The position numbers were made by a program, and so were the translations under genes. A model generated the notes under the pieces. It was not told the DNA's origin and made no database searches. It saw only the letters and a list, made by a program, of their open reading frames with translations. From positions 20,586,001 to 20,650,000 of the forward strand of contig CM060734.1 of NCBI GenBank assembly GCA_030704615.1: a stretch of DNA of 64,000 nucleotides. The letters are read 5' to 3'. How positions within the stretch are numbered: position 1 is the first letter of the stretch; the number at the start of each line of letters is the position of its first letter. This DNA comes from Takakia lepidozioides (lineage: Eukaryota > Streptophyta > Takakiopsida > Takakiales > Takakiaceae). Below are positions 34,332 to 46,708 of this stretch, piece after piece.

Positions 34332-34367
<36 letters not shown>

Positions 34368-35500
34368 CTCTTTCTCCCTCTTCTATCTCTTTTTGTTTGT
34401 TTTTTTTGCTTTTTGAGCGAGCTGGGAGCGCGCCCCCGCGACCTGCTGGTGGAGCGCCAGCCGAACACTAGCGCCGCGGGACTGCCAGCATGAAGGAGCT
34501 GCCGCGTGAGGGAGCTGCCCTCCCTCTCCTTCTCTCTCTCTCATTCTCCCTCTCAGCTCTCACTCTCCCTCTCGCTCTCGCCCTTATCTCTCTCCCTCAT
34601 TCTCTCCCTCCCTCTCTCTCTCCCTCCCTCTTCTCTTTTATTATTATTATCATTTTTTTGTTGTTTGAGCGAGGGAGCGCGCCCACGCGACCTGGTGGCG
34701 GAGCGCCAGCGTGAAGGAGCTGCCCCAACTGTAGGTAAGCAGCCATGCATTTCTGATCTTCATAGTGAGAGTTTGGGTTCCACGGAGTAGACAGTGGAAT
34801 CCCCACGGATCTCATAGTATATAGGACAATAGAAGAAGTGTTCTTCAGTTTCAATTTCATGGAGAGAGAGGGAGAGAGAGAAAGAGAGGGAGAGATTTAC
34901 CTTTTTTTTTGGGACCTGCACAAAGGAGAAGGAGAGAGAGGGAGAACGAGGGAGAGAGAGGGAGAGGGACAGACCGGAGAGAGGGAGGGAGAGGGATAGA
35001 GGGGGCCAAGAAAATAAAAAAAGAAGGTGGGGGGGACGAGCAGCAGCAGCTCAGCCCCTCTCTGGTTTTTTTCTTTTGTGAGCAGCAGAAAAGAGAGGGA
35101 CAGGGACAGAGGGAGGAGAGTGAAGGAGAAATGAGGGAAAAAAAAAAAAAAAAAAAAAAAAAAAAGTGGGGGGGAGTGAGTGAGCAGCAGCTCCTCAGTC
35201 ACTCCCCCTCCCCACCTTCCTTTTTAATTTTTTTTCCCTCAACACTCCCTCTCTCTCCACTCCCTCAGCTGCTGCTCAGTCATCCCCCCCACCTTCTTTT
35301 TTATTTATTTTTTCTCTCCTCACTCCCTCTTTCTCCCTCTCTCCCTCTCTCTCCACATCTTCATGGGACAGAGGGAGAGATGAGGGAAAAGAGAGAGAGA
35401 GAGGGAGATATGAGGGAAAAGAGGGAGAGAGAGGGAGAGATGCGGGAAAAGAGGGAGAGAGGGAGAGATGAGGGAACCGTTTAAGGTAGTTAATACACTA
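33745..35500. repeat. Polypyrimidine and polypurine low-complexity tract
   Basis: Long CTCTCC-type runs (34080-34640) turn into GAGAGG-type runs (34860-35480) around an A-rich run near 35140-35165. Two diverged copies of a GC-rich block (GAGCGAG...GCGCGCCC...GCGACCTG, near 34415 and 34668) are embedded. Open frames here are artefacts of simple sequence. Confidence 0.85.
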
Positions 35501-35517
35501 TGGGATTTTCAAGAATG

Positions 35518-35592
35518 GTACCTGGGTTTAGTGGTTAAGGAAGTTATTTGTGCATCGTAAGGTGGGGGATTCAAATCCCCAATAGCCACATT
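35518..35592 (+). other. tRNA-like or SINE-head sequence
   Basis: Contains an A-box-like GGGTTTAGTGGTTAAGG and a B-box-like GGGATTCAAATCCCC with a 4-bp T stem, spaced as in a tRNA. The acceptor and anticodon stems do not pair cleanly. More likely a SINE head or decayed tRNA than a working gene. Confidence 0.35.
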
Positions 35593-36150
35593 GCTTCACT
35601 GTAGTTGGTTTTGATTCTCTCCTTTTATTTTGGTTATATTAATATTGTTTGTTGGGCTGATCTTTTCCTTAGAATGATCTACTTGCTTATCTATTCATGA
35701 CTCACATAAATTAATGGGGACTAGTAAAAACTAAATAAATCAATATTCCTATCTTTTAAACATAAATATATACATAAAATCCTTAAAAAAGAAAACAAAT
35801 AATTAAGTTGGTTGGTTGAAATTAAATTTTGTTGTTTGCTTAATAACTAGTATTTACACTAGGCTATCTCTTTAATATATATATACATGTAAAAATCATA
35901 ATTATTTATCCCGAAGTAATTATACATTATCCTTATTTATTTCTAGACCATTGTTTTCGTAAGTACGTCAATGAGTTAGCACTAACTGTTGATTACAAAT
36001 TACAAACGCAAACATTTATAACAAAGAAAATTTATAAATCCACACTAGCAACACCCTTGGAGCTAGGCGGCGCCTTCGGGACCTAACCTGGCTCTGTCTA
36101 TCGCGAACCTTAAATTAAGTATGCAACTGTTAATGGGGTGTATTAATGGT
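35593..36150. other. AT-rich sequence, possible LTR of gypsy 3
   Basis: It ends GGTTGACA just before the gypsy 3 primer site, resembling the GGTTAACA end of the gypsy 4 LTR. I could not find its left border or a 3' partner. Confidence 0.35.
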
Positions 36151-36422
36151 TGACATATTTCTGGTGCATCTGCCGGGAGTTAGAGTAGCTGCTTTGAATT
36201 CTTTAAAATCTTGCTTGTTGTTTTGATGATAAACTGTTTTATGAAGTAGTCTCAACGATTGAAAATGGCTGTGCAGAAATAACAATGGTAGCAACGATCG
36301 GATGTGTCATTTGAGAGAATAGTACAAATGACATTTCCACACCATCTCCTCATATCAATTAGGGGATGGGAGCCTTGATAGTGTAGGCGACGCTAACATG
36401 ATAAACCAACTAGCAAAGATGA

Positions 36423-38518
36423 ATGTCGAATTCTGCTTCTAGCTCCCATCACAGTCCTAGTACAGATTCCGGAGAGACAGATCCTAGACTTAGACGTAGA
36501 ATATTTCGTGCAGCAATTAGAGAAAGATTTTTTCAATTACCCAGAAGTACAGTTCAAGTAACAACATCTGAAGAAGAAACGGAGGAGACTTCGGTTAATC
36601 AACCCATAGATCACCTGAATATAGATATGAACGGACAGGACTCTGACCACCACAGGCACCGCCGGCACCGGCGCCTCCACCAGCACCGCTTGCTCCGGAT
36701 ATTCCAATAGTGGTGCCAGCAGGTTTGGCTCCATTGCCACTACCGGGTCACTTGCCTTGGTTTTCTGGTGAACCACATGAAAACCCTGAATATCATGTCA
36801 AATTTTTTGTCCAAAATTGTTACTCCAATCAGTGGATGATGCTTATTGGTTGATTTGGTTCCCTACGACTTTAAGGGGTAGGGCGTTGACTTGGTATTGG
36901 CAGCAAAACGGGGGTTCATTTCAACAATGGGCTCAATTTCGGGATGCCTTTCTAAATCATTTCACAGCAGTACATCAGTTTACAAGTGTTCTTATGGCCC
37001 TTGCCAGGATCAGACAGGGACCAAATGAGGAAGTTGTTGATTTTGAGACGCGTTTCAAAGAGCTAATGCGATTACAAAATCCTCTAACACCCTTGGATGA
37101 TGGGGTTTTGAAAGATTGTTTTCTGAGTGGGTTACGAGAGGATATTCACTTGTTTGTGTTGCAACAGAGACCTGCTACATTCGCAGATGCGATCAACTCA
37201 GGGAAAGAACATGACAACATGCATCGTCAGGTACAATGTGCGAAGATGTCAGAGATGGCGCTTTTTTCATACATTGCGATTAACCCAACGCTTGCAATTT
37301 CGGAGGCACCTCCCCCGCCCTATTACAGACTGACAATGACTGGAGGGATGGTTCCTGCTGCCACAATGACATCTGCAATGCCTTTGGTGGCCATCACCAC
37401 CCCCTCAACCCCAGCAATACACTTTCAGTCGGTTCTTGCTGAATCATATACGGGATCCACTAGCAATGATCGGATGGGACATTTTGAGGAACAACTAACA
37501 TCTGTGTTGAGAGCTGTTGAGTCCATGGGGGATAGAGTTAGTGCCATTGGTCCGCAGGTTTCCAGTTATGTCCATCACAGGGATACTCAGGTTCCATTAG
37601 CTGAGATGGGTCCTAATGCGTCCAAGTTATGGTGTTATAACTGTCGAGGGTCAGGTCATGATCCCCAACATTGTCCCAACCCGATCCAGGAAAGGGGACC
37701 ACCTCCATCCCAGAATCCTCCACCAGGACAGGGGTATAGGCCACGAAACCGTTATCCGCCGTGTGGAAAGTGTGGTCGGTCAGTCATAGAACAGAAGATT
37801 GTTGGAACGATGTCACATGTCTTCATTGTAGTTTAGTAGGTTATCCTTTGGAGCGCTGTCGAACAAGAAATATTGAGAGGCCAAAACCTACAACCCAATG
37901 GCAAGTTGATCAGAATTTACGAGGTCAAAGAGCGTCATTTCCTGATCAATAAAATCAGGTGCCTCCGGCAAATTTACCACCCCAACACGGGATGTACTTT
38001 GCTCCGCAAATATTACAAAGAGATCCAAATTCCAATCCCCCAAAGCAATCTCAATTCAGTCATCAGCCTAGGGTGTCATTTACAAATCCTGTGATGCAGG
38101 AAACGCAAAGTCAACTTCCATGGCGACGATCTCAGGATGAGAGGAATCAAGGGTCCAATCAAGCATCGACATCCACACACCCTCTTCCACAAGCAGGGAC
38201 TTCCTCTGGTCCAGTCACGCAGAAGTTACCATCGCAACCTAATGTGAATTGGATACATGCCGAACTGTCAAGCATGCCAAGGAGGAACGTGGGGAGAACA
38301 CATGTGTGGTGATGACTCGCCAACAACAAAAGATGTTGGTACGAGCGATGGAAGAGGTAATTCCAGAGGTTACACCTACTTCATCTTTGGACAAAGAACC
38401 AATGGATTTTCAAGTTGTGAAGGATGATGTGACAAAAATTGCTACTACTCTTCACAATGAGAATGAAGCCAATATCAGGAAGGGAAAATCTGTGGTATTT
38501 GAAGGGAGTGACTCTCCG
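36423..38518 (+). pseudogene. Gypsy 3 gag, frameshifted
   Basis: Capsid features: TTLRGRALTWYWQQN, WAQFRDAFLNHF, the VVDFETRFKEL block, then a zinc knuckle CYNCRGSGHDPQHC near 37630. Frameshifts occur near 36710-36810 and 37790. A further frame, 38249-38518, continues up to the gypsy 2 insertion site and reads on at 45491. Gag packages element RNA. Confidence 0.75.
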
Positions 38519-39243
38519 TGTCGTGCACCTCACTTCGGTAAGCTCCCCTTCAAGTCATAGTTACTCGCTTGATGCGCGCGCCTAACTCCCAACCTAGCCG
38601 CCCGGGCCAACTTGGAGCTTCGGCTGCTCACCGGGACATAACGGTCCCCCTTCGCTCCCCACTAAACCCTCCACCTATTTGGGACTAGGAGAATTCCCTT
38701 TGGTAGATGGCAGTCCGGAACAGCTCCCCACTCTTTGGTCGCTTTCCGGCTCGCTCGCTTACTCACTAGTTTTTGGTCACCAACGGGCTTGCACCGTTCT
38801 TGAGGTTACTACTCCCTATATATACTTCTGTAGCTGTCCGCGGGGGTTTCACAACCAGCCATGCCATTTTATGGCGAACCACCACGAAAACCCTCGACTC
38901 CCGGTGATGAGTCGCGGTGAGTCTTGGCCCGCTCACCACGGCCCCTATGGACCGTGATGAGTCCCAAGACTCCCCACGACTCCCACCACGAGGTCTCCGC
39001 CCCCATGGTGAGTCCTATGCCACCCCCACTAAGTCCCGCTAAGCTACCACCACCCCTTGTGGAGCCACCCCCACCGCAACCCGGTGTGCGGGGCTCCACC
39101 TAGTGAGCGCCTCCGCTTCCCTGAGTGCCTTGGGCACTCAAGGGTGCTTCAGCCCCCCATACCTATCGCTGCCGCTGCCCCCACCACAGGGGCAGCCCCT
39201 CATGTGTCCCGATCCCCTGCCCTCAAGGCAAAGGGCCGCGACA
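38519..39243 (-). repeat. 3' LTR of gypsy 2
   Basis: 725 bp; in minus orientation it starts TGTCGCGGCC and ends GGTGCACGACA. Contains the same TATATATA promoter motif as gypsy 1. Confidence 0.93.
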
Positions 39244-40094
39244 CACACCCCTACCAACAGGGAGTCGATGTCCTCATCGACTTGTCCATTTTGTAGAAAC
39301 GAACATCCAAGTTGTGGCGTCCCACATCAAGGAGTTTGTTTCCGTACCATGGCGTCCCATGGCAAAGAACCAAACCCCACACTTGACTCTACTCTCCACT
39401 AGCTAGTTCGGCCGACTTCCTCCAAGTCCCGGCCAAGGGTGGAGCCTCTCCAGCTCCTTCCAGTGCACTCTTCTTGGCCTACTTCAAGGCCAAGGAACGA
39501 TCCTCCCCGAGGATCGAATCGCCTTACTGCAACAACATTGCTTGCGACCGCTCGTGATGCCGCTTTGGGCATCACCTTGAGCAAGGGTTCACCTTGAACC
39601 CTCTTTGACTAGGAAGATAACCTTGAACCAACCGTGCGCCCCAATCACTACAATTGGGTCCGTCTTGGAATGCTGGCCTGAGGTACGGGAACACGTCGAA
39701 GCCGCACTACGACTTCGTCCCGAGGCTACACGATTATAGTACGTGAACGGAAGCACGTAGCTTCCGCGTTAGCCCGCACTACAAGGCAACCACCTCGGTA
39801 GCGCAGTTATAGTACGCGCACGCGCCAGGTGCGCACTAGCACGTGAACTCCCAAAGAAGGCGCATGTTTCCTTGCCCCTTGGATGGGAGTCACCCGGTTT
39901 CGGCACTGCGTAAACACACGATTAACCCAATTTACCTCTCCCACTTTTGTAAGCTAGCATGCATTCTACACACTAGCCAACCACACCATGCATCACCATT
40001 CCAAACACAATAGGACGCACAATATTTGGAACCCATTTCCTTTATAACAGATTTTTGTACAATACAAGTTTTTGCAATCGGATTCCTGAGCTAG

Positions 40095-41174
40095 CTAAAC
40101 CGGGCTAAGCATGCATTTCCTCCCCCACGCTCCAAGGTTGATGTCCCCATCAACGTTTCTTCCGCTTTTGAGGTCGCCCTTCGAAAGCTGCAACCGCCTC
40201 GGATGCGTTTCCCATTTCTGAGGCACGCACCCAAGATGCCTCCACATGATGATAGCCCTTCCATTTGACGAGATACTCGTTTCTCGGTTCTTGAACCTCC
40301 TTGACTTAAGTATTGCCTCCACCTCGTACTCAGGTTCATTTTCATGATCCAACAGCATAGGTGGCGGACGCAACACTTGATGCCGATTCGGACGTGCTTC
40401 ATCTTTGAAGTAAGGCTTCAAAAGGGAGACATGGAATACTGGGTGCACCTTGCTGTTTGCCGGCAGCTCCAATTCATACACATCCTCATTCATAACCTTC
40501 TGAATGCGAAATGGACCCGCATACGGAGGTACGAACTTCTGACTCACTTCCGGAGGTAGTCGGAAATTCTTGATGTTCAACCAGACCTCTGTGCCTGCCT
40601 CAAACTTCACTTCCTTCCGCTTCCGATTCGCCTGCCTTTCATACCGTTTCCTAGCTTTGGCAATGTTGTACTTTGCGAGCTTCAACAAACGCTCGCATTC
40701 TTCCAGTACCGCCGCTACTGCCGGTTCCTCAACGTCCTGGGCGGCCCTTGTCGGCACCAGAGGTGCTTTTCCATAGACCAATACGAAAGGGGAAACTCCC
40801 GTTGCGGAGTGTTCTGTGTTATTATAACAGAACTCTGCCGCGTCTAAGTGTTCCACCCAGTCTGTTTGGTCTGCCGACACGTAATTCCGCAAGATCTGCT
40901 TCACTACGGAATTCACTCTTTCTGTTTGGCCGTCGGTCGTAGGTCGGAAGGCGGTGCTCATCTTCAGCCTCGTCCCCATCTTCTTCCAAAGTGCTCTCCA
41001 GAATTTACTCGTAAACTTTGGATCGCGGTCCGAGACAATATCCTTTGGGACTCCATGATGCTTTAAAGACGTGGGCGAAGTAAAGTCGCCTTGTCTCCTG
41101 CGCCGTTGCCGTCTCCTTGGTGGGGATAAAATGGCCCATTTTACTGAACCTATCCACCACCACCATGATTGCAT
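40095..41174 (-). pseudogene. Gypsy 2 integrase core, tail and chromodomain (after a frameshift)
   Basis: Catalytic remainder [13 protein letters not shown] and GQTERVNSVV, the tail GTEVWLNIKNFRLPP and PPYAGPFRIQ, then part of the chromodomain (EPEYEVEAIL); the chromodomain core is garbled by a small indel (TSISSNGRA instead of EYLVKWKGY). A one-base frameshift near 41058 separates it from the main pol frame. Confidence 0.88.
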
Positions 41175-43692
41175 CGAATCCTTTTGACAACAGCATAGCA
41201 GTCATGAAATCCATCGAGACGCTTTCCCAAGTCCCCTCTGGAATCGGCAAGGGTTGTAACAGCCCCGCTTGCTTTTTGTACTCGCTCCGGTTTTGTTGGC
41301 ATGTGGTGCATGTCTTGACATACTCCTCTGCCTCCTCCCTCAGTTTGGGCCAGAAATACTCTTTCTTCAAGAGTGCCGCAGTGCGCTTGGCTCCGCCATG
41401 GCCCGCAAGCGGGCTATCATGGCATTCTCTCAAGAGGCTATCTCTGATCCCTCCCTTCGGCACATAGAGACGCTTTTGCTTATACCGGAGCAACCCATTT
41501 TGCAAGTGGAATTGCGATTTAACTCCCACTCTCAAGTCCTGCATCACGGACTTTGCCAGCTCATCCTTCCGGCAAGCCTTCCGGATCTTCCTTTGGAGCG
41601 CCGTCTCGCCCTTGTACACCAACAAGAGCTGCTGCTTTCTACTTAAAGCATCGGCCACCACGTTGTCTCGTCCCGGTTTGTACTGGATATCCACGTCGAA
41701 CACCGCCAAAGTATCTTGCCACCTAAGTTGTTTTGGGGACAACTTGGGCTGCGTGGCAAAATACTTCACCGTGACATTGTCCGTGAACACCTTCACTGGG
41801 TTGGAACCAACATAGTGGCGCCAGAGCTCAAGACAGTGCACCACCGCCTTCATCTCTTTCTCGTGCGTCGGCCACCGTCGCTCCACTTCATTCAGTTTCT
41901 TACTTTCGTAAGTCACTGGACGTCCATCTTGCATCAGTACACCCCCAATCGCGAAGTCCGACGCATCTGTATGTATCTCGAACGGACGATCGAACTCCGG
42001 GATTTTCAAGACTGGAGCTTCCGCCATCCGCTGCTTCAATTCAGCAAAAGCTTGGCCACAAAAGGTGTTCCATGCCCAGACTTTAGATTTACACAGAAGG
42101 TCCGACAGCGGCCCCGCGATCTTGGCGTAATTTCTCACATACTTCTGGTAATAGGAGGCGAGTCCTAGGAAGGAACGCACTCCCGGGACCGAAGTCGGAG
42201 GCTCCCAGTCCAAGATCGCCCTCACCTTTCTGTCATCCATTTTGATCCCATCCTGTGTAATCACATGCCCCAAGAACTCCACTTTCGTGACCCCGAATTC
42301 GCACTTTGAAGCTTTGGCATACAGCTTCCCTTCTCGCAATTTTTGAAACACCCTTTTGAGATGCTCCAGGTGCTCCTCCTTTGTTTTCGAGTACACCAAG
42401 ATGTCGTTGATGTACACGATCACAAAGTCATCCAACCACTCCTGGAAAAGGCTGTTCATCAGCGTGCTAAATGTCGCTGGTGCATTGGTGAGCCCAAAAG
42501 GCATCACCAAGAACTCATATGAACCATACCTTGTCCTGCACGCGGTCTTCTCCTCACCTCCTTCCGCCACCCGAATTTGATGATAGCCGGAGCGCAAGTC
42601 GATCCGGCTGAAATACTTCGCTCCTGCCAACCGGTCAAAAAGGTCGTCGATCCTTGGCAAAGGGTACCGGTTTTTAATAGTCACCTTATTTAAAGCCCTG
42701 TAATCGACACACATCCGCAGCGTCCCATCCTTCTTGTTTGCGAATAGCACCGGGGCTCCGTAAGGTGACTTACTCGGCCGGATGTACCCCTTTGACGTTA
42801 GATCCTTGAGCTGAGTCTTCAGCTCGACCAACTCTCTGTGGCTCAACCGGTAGGGCGCCTTGGCAGGCGGTTCCGATCCCGGTATCACCTCAATCTTGTG
42901 GTCAACTCCTCTTCGCGGTGGCAAGCCGCTTGGTAAATCCTCCGGCATCACATCCTGGTATTTCTCCAAAATCCCCTTGATCCAATCTGGGCTCGGCTCC
43001 CCATCGCCTTCTCCCTTCACTTCTCTAATGTAAAGCAAAAACTGGGGTTCGTGTGCCTCCTCCACGGCCCACTCCCTTGCTGACAGAAGGTTTATTCGCC
43101 CTCCCACGGATTTGGGCATTTTCGACACTCGTAAGACCTCGTCACCATTCCCACATGGCAGCGTGACTACTCTCTTGCGGCCATCTATGACCGATCCGGA
43201 TTTGCTCAAAAAGGTCATCCCCAAAATGAGATCTACTCCATCGATCTCGCAGATGGTGAAGTTCTCACGTCCCTCCCAACTCCCCAGTTGAAGAGGAACA
43301 TTAAACGTCAACCTTGTCGCCAACTGTGGTTCTCCTTTGGCAGAACGCACCTCAATAGAGGCCCCCACGTCACTTGTCGGGAGTCCCAGCTTTTGTGCCG
43401 TTACCGGTGTCATGAAGGAGTGCGACGCTCCTGTGTCCACCAACAACGACACATTAGTTCCGGATATTATCCCATCCACGAACAATAACTGAGTCCCTTT
43501 TCGTAAGGCGCCAGTTTCCTGATACAACTCACAAGAAAATTTGCCTACCTTGCAAGTCCTGGCGACCACCGCTTCCACCAAGCGACTGATGGTATCTTCC
43601 GACAGCTCCATGGTCGCCCGAGTCATGTTCAATTGCCGGGGCTTCGTGCACTTCTTGGCCATGTGCCCGGGCTCCCCGCAATTGAAATACAC
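41005..43692 (-). pseudogene. Gypsy 2 pol: protease, reverse transcriptase, RNase H, integrase N-terminal part
   Basis: An 895-residue open frame. It contains the end of the zinc knuckle ([14 protein letters not shown], with the first cysteine changed to tyrosine), protease [12 protein letters not shown], the reverse transcriptase blocks, RNase [13 protein letters not shown], and integrase H2C2 plus SMDFMTAM. The reverse transcriptase catalytic box reads [10 protein letters not shown] instead of YIDD, which should abolish polymerisation. Confidence 0.92.
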
Positions 43693-44715
43693 TCCATCAA
43701 AGGTCGCCTTCTGTCCGCCATAAGCCGCTCCACCCGCTTTTCCTTTCGAAGCACCGGGTCCCGCCTTGACGTGTGAAGGCCCTCCCTTCGATTACCACGT
43801 GCCATTGTCGCCGTGTGGCCTATCCCACTTCTTTTCCGGTCGGAAGGAGTCACCTTCCCGCCGGGTCTTCTTGTGGTTCAGCTCTGTACGGCCTTGTCTC
43901 TCACCCCTAGGGACATCCGATAAACATTCAGCCCTCTCAATTGCCTCGTTCAAAGTCTTGGGTGGCTTCTCCTCCAACTTCCGCCTGGCCCATGGGGCCA
44001 GTCCCGCCACAAAGTTGAAGACCATTTCTGGTTCTGCCATGTCCACGACTTCGAGCAACAGCACATTGAAAGCCTGGACATACCCCCGAATGCCATCTGT
44101 TTGCTTCAAATTCCTCATCTTGTCCCGGGCAAGCCAGGACGCGTTGAGGGGCACAAACTGTCTCTTCATCAATTCCTTGAACCCACTCCAGTTCAAGGTT
44201 TCCGGGCTTGGGCCTCGGTCGTGAAGGCGTTTCTGCCACCATTGTTGAGCATAGCCCCTCAAATAGGTGGGAGCCACTTCCACCCGATCCTCGTCACTCA
44301 ACTTGGCCGCCCGGAAGTACTGCTCTAGCTCCAGGAGCCAGGTGTTGAGTGCCTTCCGATTTCGAACGCCCTCGAAGGTGTCGGGTTCCTTAGGCTTCAC
44401 CTTAAACTTTGCCTTAGTGGAAGTGGCATTAGCCGCCTTCAACACGTCTTTCAACGTCCCGCCAAACTGCGCCAACAACCCTTCCCAAAAGGCTGCCGGC
44501 ATGGGAGGCATCTCTTGGTTTGTCGGAGCTCTCAAGGATTCCTCAGGCTCCGACTCCTCGGATTCCTCCCGCTCTTGAGCGGCCCTCGTTTTTGGAAACA
44601 TTCATCGCTTCCTCGAACGGCCGCCTCGATGACACGTCGCCCCCATCGGGCTCACCAAGATCATCATCTTTTGGGCCGTTCCGCTTTCGCTTCGGCTTGC
44701 CCGACCCCATTATGA
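43693..44715 (-). pseudogene. Gypsy 2 gag
   Basis: The frame 44601-43792 holds the capsid (YLRGYAQQWWQKRL); an upstream N-terminal part (GPKDDDLGEPDGGDV) lies in another frame to about 44715. A TGG-TAA stop at 43792-43794 (AAA in gypsy 1) separates capsid from the zinc knuckle. Confidence 0.87.
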
Positions 44716-44746
44716 GGCCAATCCCAAGGACGATCGCCAACTGAAC

Positions 44747-44765
44747 TCTAAGCTCTGATACCAAA
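44747..44765 (-). other. Primer-binding site of gypsy 2
   Basis: In minus orientation, immediately inside the 5' LTR: TTGGTATCAGAGCTTAGAG, the classic plant initiator tRNA-Met primer site. Confidence 0.9.
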
Positions 44766-45490
44766 TGTCGCGCACCTCACTTCGGTAAGCTCCCCTTCAA
44801 GTCATAGTTACTCGCTTGATGCGCGCGCCTAACTCCCAACCTGGCCGCCCGGGCCAACTTGGAGCTTCGGCTGCTCACCGGGACATAACGGTCCCCCTTC
44901 GCTCCCCACTAAACCCTCCACCTATTTGGGACTAGGAGAATTCCCTTTGGTAGATGGCAGCCCGGAACAGCTCCCCACTCTTTGGTCGTTTTCCGGCTCG
45001 TTCGCTTACTCACTAGTTTTTGGTCACCAACGGGCTTGCACCGTTCTCGGGGTTACTACTCCCTATATATACTTCTGTAGCTGTCCGCGGGGGTTTCACA
45101 ACCAGCCATGCCATTTTATGGCGAACCACCACGAAAACCCTCGACTCCCGGTGATGAGTCGCGGTGAGTCTTGGCCCGCTCACCACGGCCCCTATGGACC
45201 GTGATGAGTCCCAAGACTCCCCACGACTCCCACCACGAGGTCTCTGCCCCCATGGTGAGTCCTATGCCACCCCCACTAAGTCCCGCTAAGCTACCACCAC
45301 CCCTTGTGGAGCCACCCCTACCGCAACCCGGTGTGCGGGGCTCCACCTAGTGAGCGCCTCCGCTTCCCTGAGTGCCTTGGGCACTCAAGGGTGCTTCAGC
45401 CCCCCATACCTATCGCTGCCGCTGCCCCCACCTCAGGGGCAGCCCCTCATGTGTCCCGACCCCCTGCCCTCAAGGCAAAGGGCCACGACA
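44766..45490 (-). repeat. 5' LTR of gypsy 2
   Basis: 725 bp, TGTCGTGGCC to GCGCGACA in minus orientation. Near-identical to the LTR at 38519-39243. Confidence 0.93.
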
Positions 45491-46632
45491 CTCCGGGTAA
45501 GGTGTCCACTCCATTGCCGTCACTAGTGATGCGACCAAAAGTGTCAGCAGTCAAAATAGCTAACACTACAGCGAAACGTCCTCAAATTCTGAAAAGGAAG
45601 TCTACCACCATGAGATTTACCGATGAGCTTGAGCCCTCTAACTTGATGCATGACCTGCGCCAAATGCAAGCCAACATTTCAGTAGCTCAGCTTGTTGCTC
45701 TTGCCCCTACAGTCAGACAAGCCCTGAAGGCTTCATTGGTCAGGAAAAGACGAGAGAATTTCCCAGTATTGCATCATGTCAATGCAAGAATAGACCCTGG
45801 ACCAAGAGAGATTGAAGTGGAGATTGTAGACTGTTTTATTCAACATTGCTTGGTAGATGGTGGAATCTCGGTGAACATCATGCCCCTCTCCACAATGGAG
45901 AAACTAGGCTTACACATGACTGGTAAATCCCCATTGATTATCCGATTGGCAGATCAGCGAAGAATCAGGCCAGTGGGTCAAATTCCCAATCTTCATATGC
46001 AATCCGGGGGTTCTGCATACACAATGGACTTCCAAGTCATTGAATTTCCGTTAGATGGATACTCGTATGCATTACTGTTGGGCAGACCATGGTTGGTTCA
46101 GGCTCAAGCATGTATAGACTGGGCTAAGGGAACCATCACTTATGGGGTCAAACCCAATAGTGTGATAGTGTCATTCCTCTCATCTGTACCCAAGGTCTTA
46201 ACTGATGAAGATGAATTCGGTGCAATAGGATCAGATGAGGAGTCGGAAGATTTGAGTGAGGAAGATCTTCGTACTAAAGAAGAACCTGAAGTGCAAATCA
46301 ACAGAGTGATAACTACGCCTTGGGTACCTAAAAGACCCAAGATGATTGATGAGGGGAAGAACTTGTTGGGGGATGTGGTCAAGTCATTGGGCCCAGGGTT
46401 GTATGAGTGTAACTCTGATTCCGATTGTCTTGAGTGGTTATATGGTAAAGAAGAAACCGTGAATATGCTTCATGTGGAAAGAAATACCATTACAGGTATG
46501 GAACTACCATCTTCAGGAAGAGGGGTTTTGGTAGAGCTGTTCATGATAACCTCTGACAAAGTTGGCCAAGAGGATAGCATGTCCCCTCAGGAAGAAAACC
46601 ATGAGATTTTTTTATCTCAAACTCATCGATGA
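45491..46632 (+). pseudogene. Gypsy 3 protease region
   Basis: Read from the gypsy 2 junction, the frame contains a retropepsin-like aspartic protease: FIQHCLVDGGISVNIM (D-G-G in place of D-T-G, usual in Tat/Athila-like elements), IIRLADQRRIRPVGQI and YALLLGRPWL. An acidic linker follows. The frame ends at a stop at 46630-46632. Continues gag across the inserted chromovirus. Confidence 0.8.
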
Positions 46633-46708
46633 AGATGAATTAGTACAGGACGTGTTGAGACATAGTGCTCTGTCCACTCCCTACCTACAATGAACGAATA
46701 CTCCTGCA

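Larger units (their letters stand above)
38519..45490 (-). mobile_element. Gypsy chromovirus 2, nearly intact, minus strand
   Basis: Flanked by the target duplication CTCCG (38514-38518 and 45491-45495), with two 725-bp LTRs differing at about a dozen positions by eye, so a fairly recent insertion. Gag-pol is nearly complete. It belongs to the same family as gypsy 1 and interrupts gypsy 3 coding sequence; excising it restores an open frame (GSDSP then GKVSTP). Confidence 0.95.

Noticed and set aside
34041-35484. Long leucine-serine or arginine-glutamate frames
   Set aside because: Produced by CT and GA simple sequence on opposite strands.
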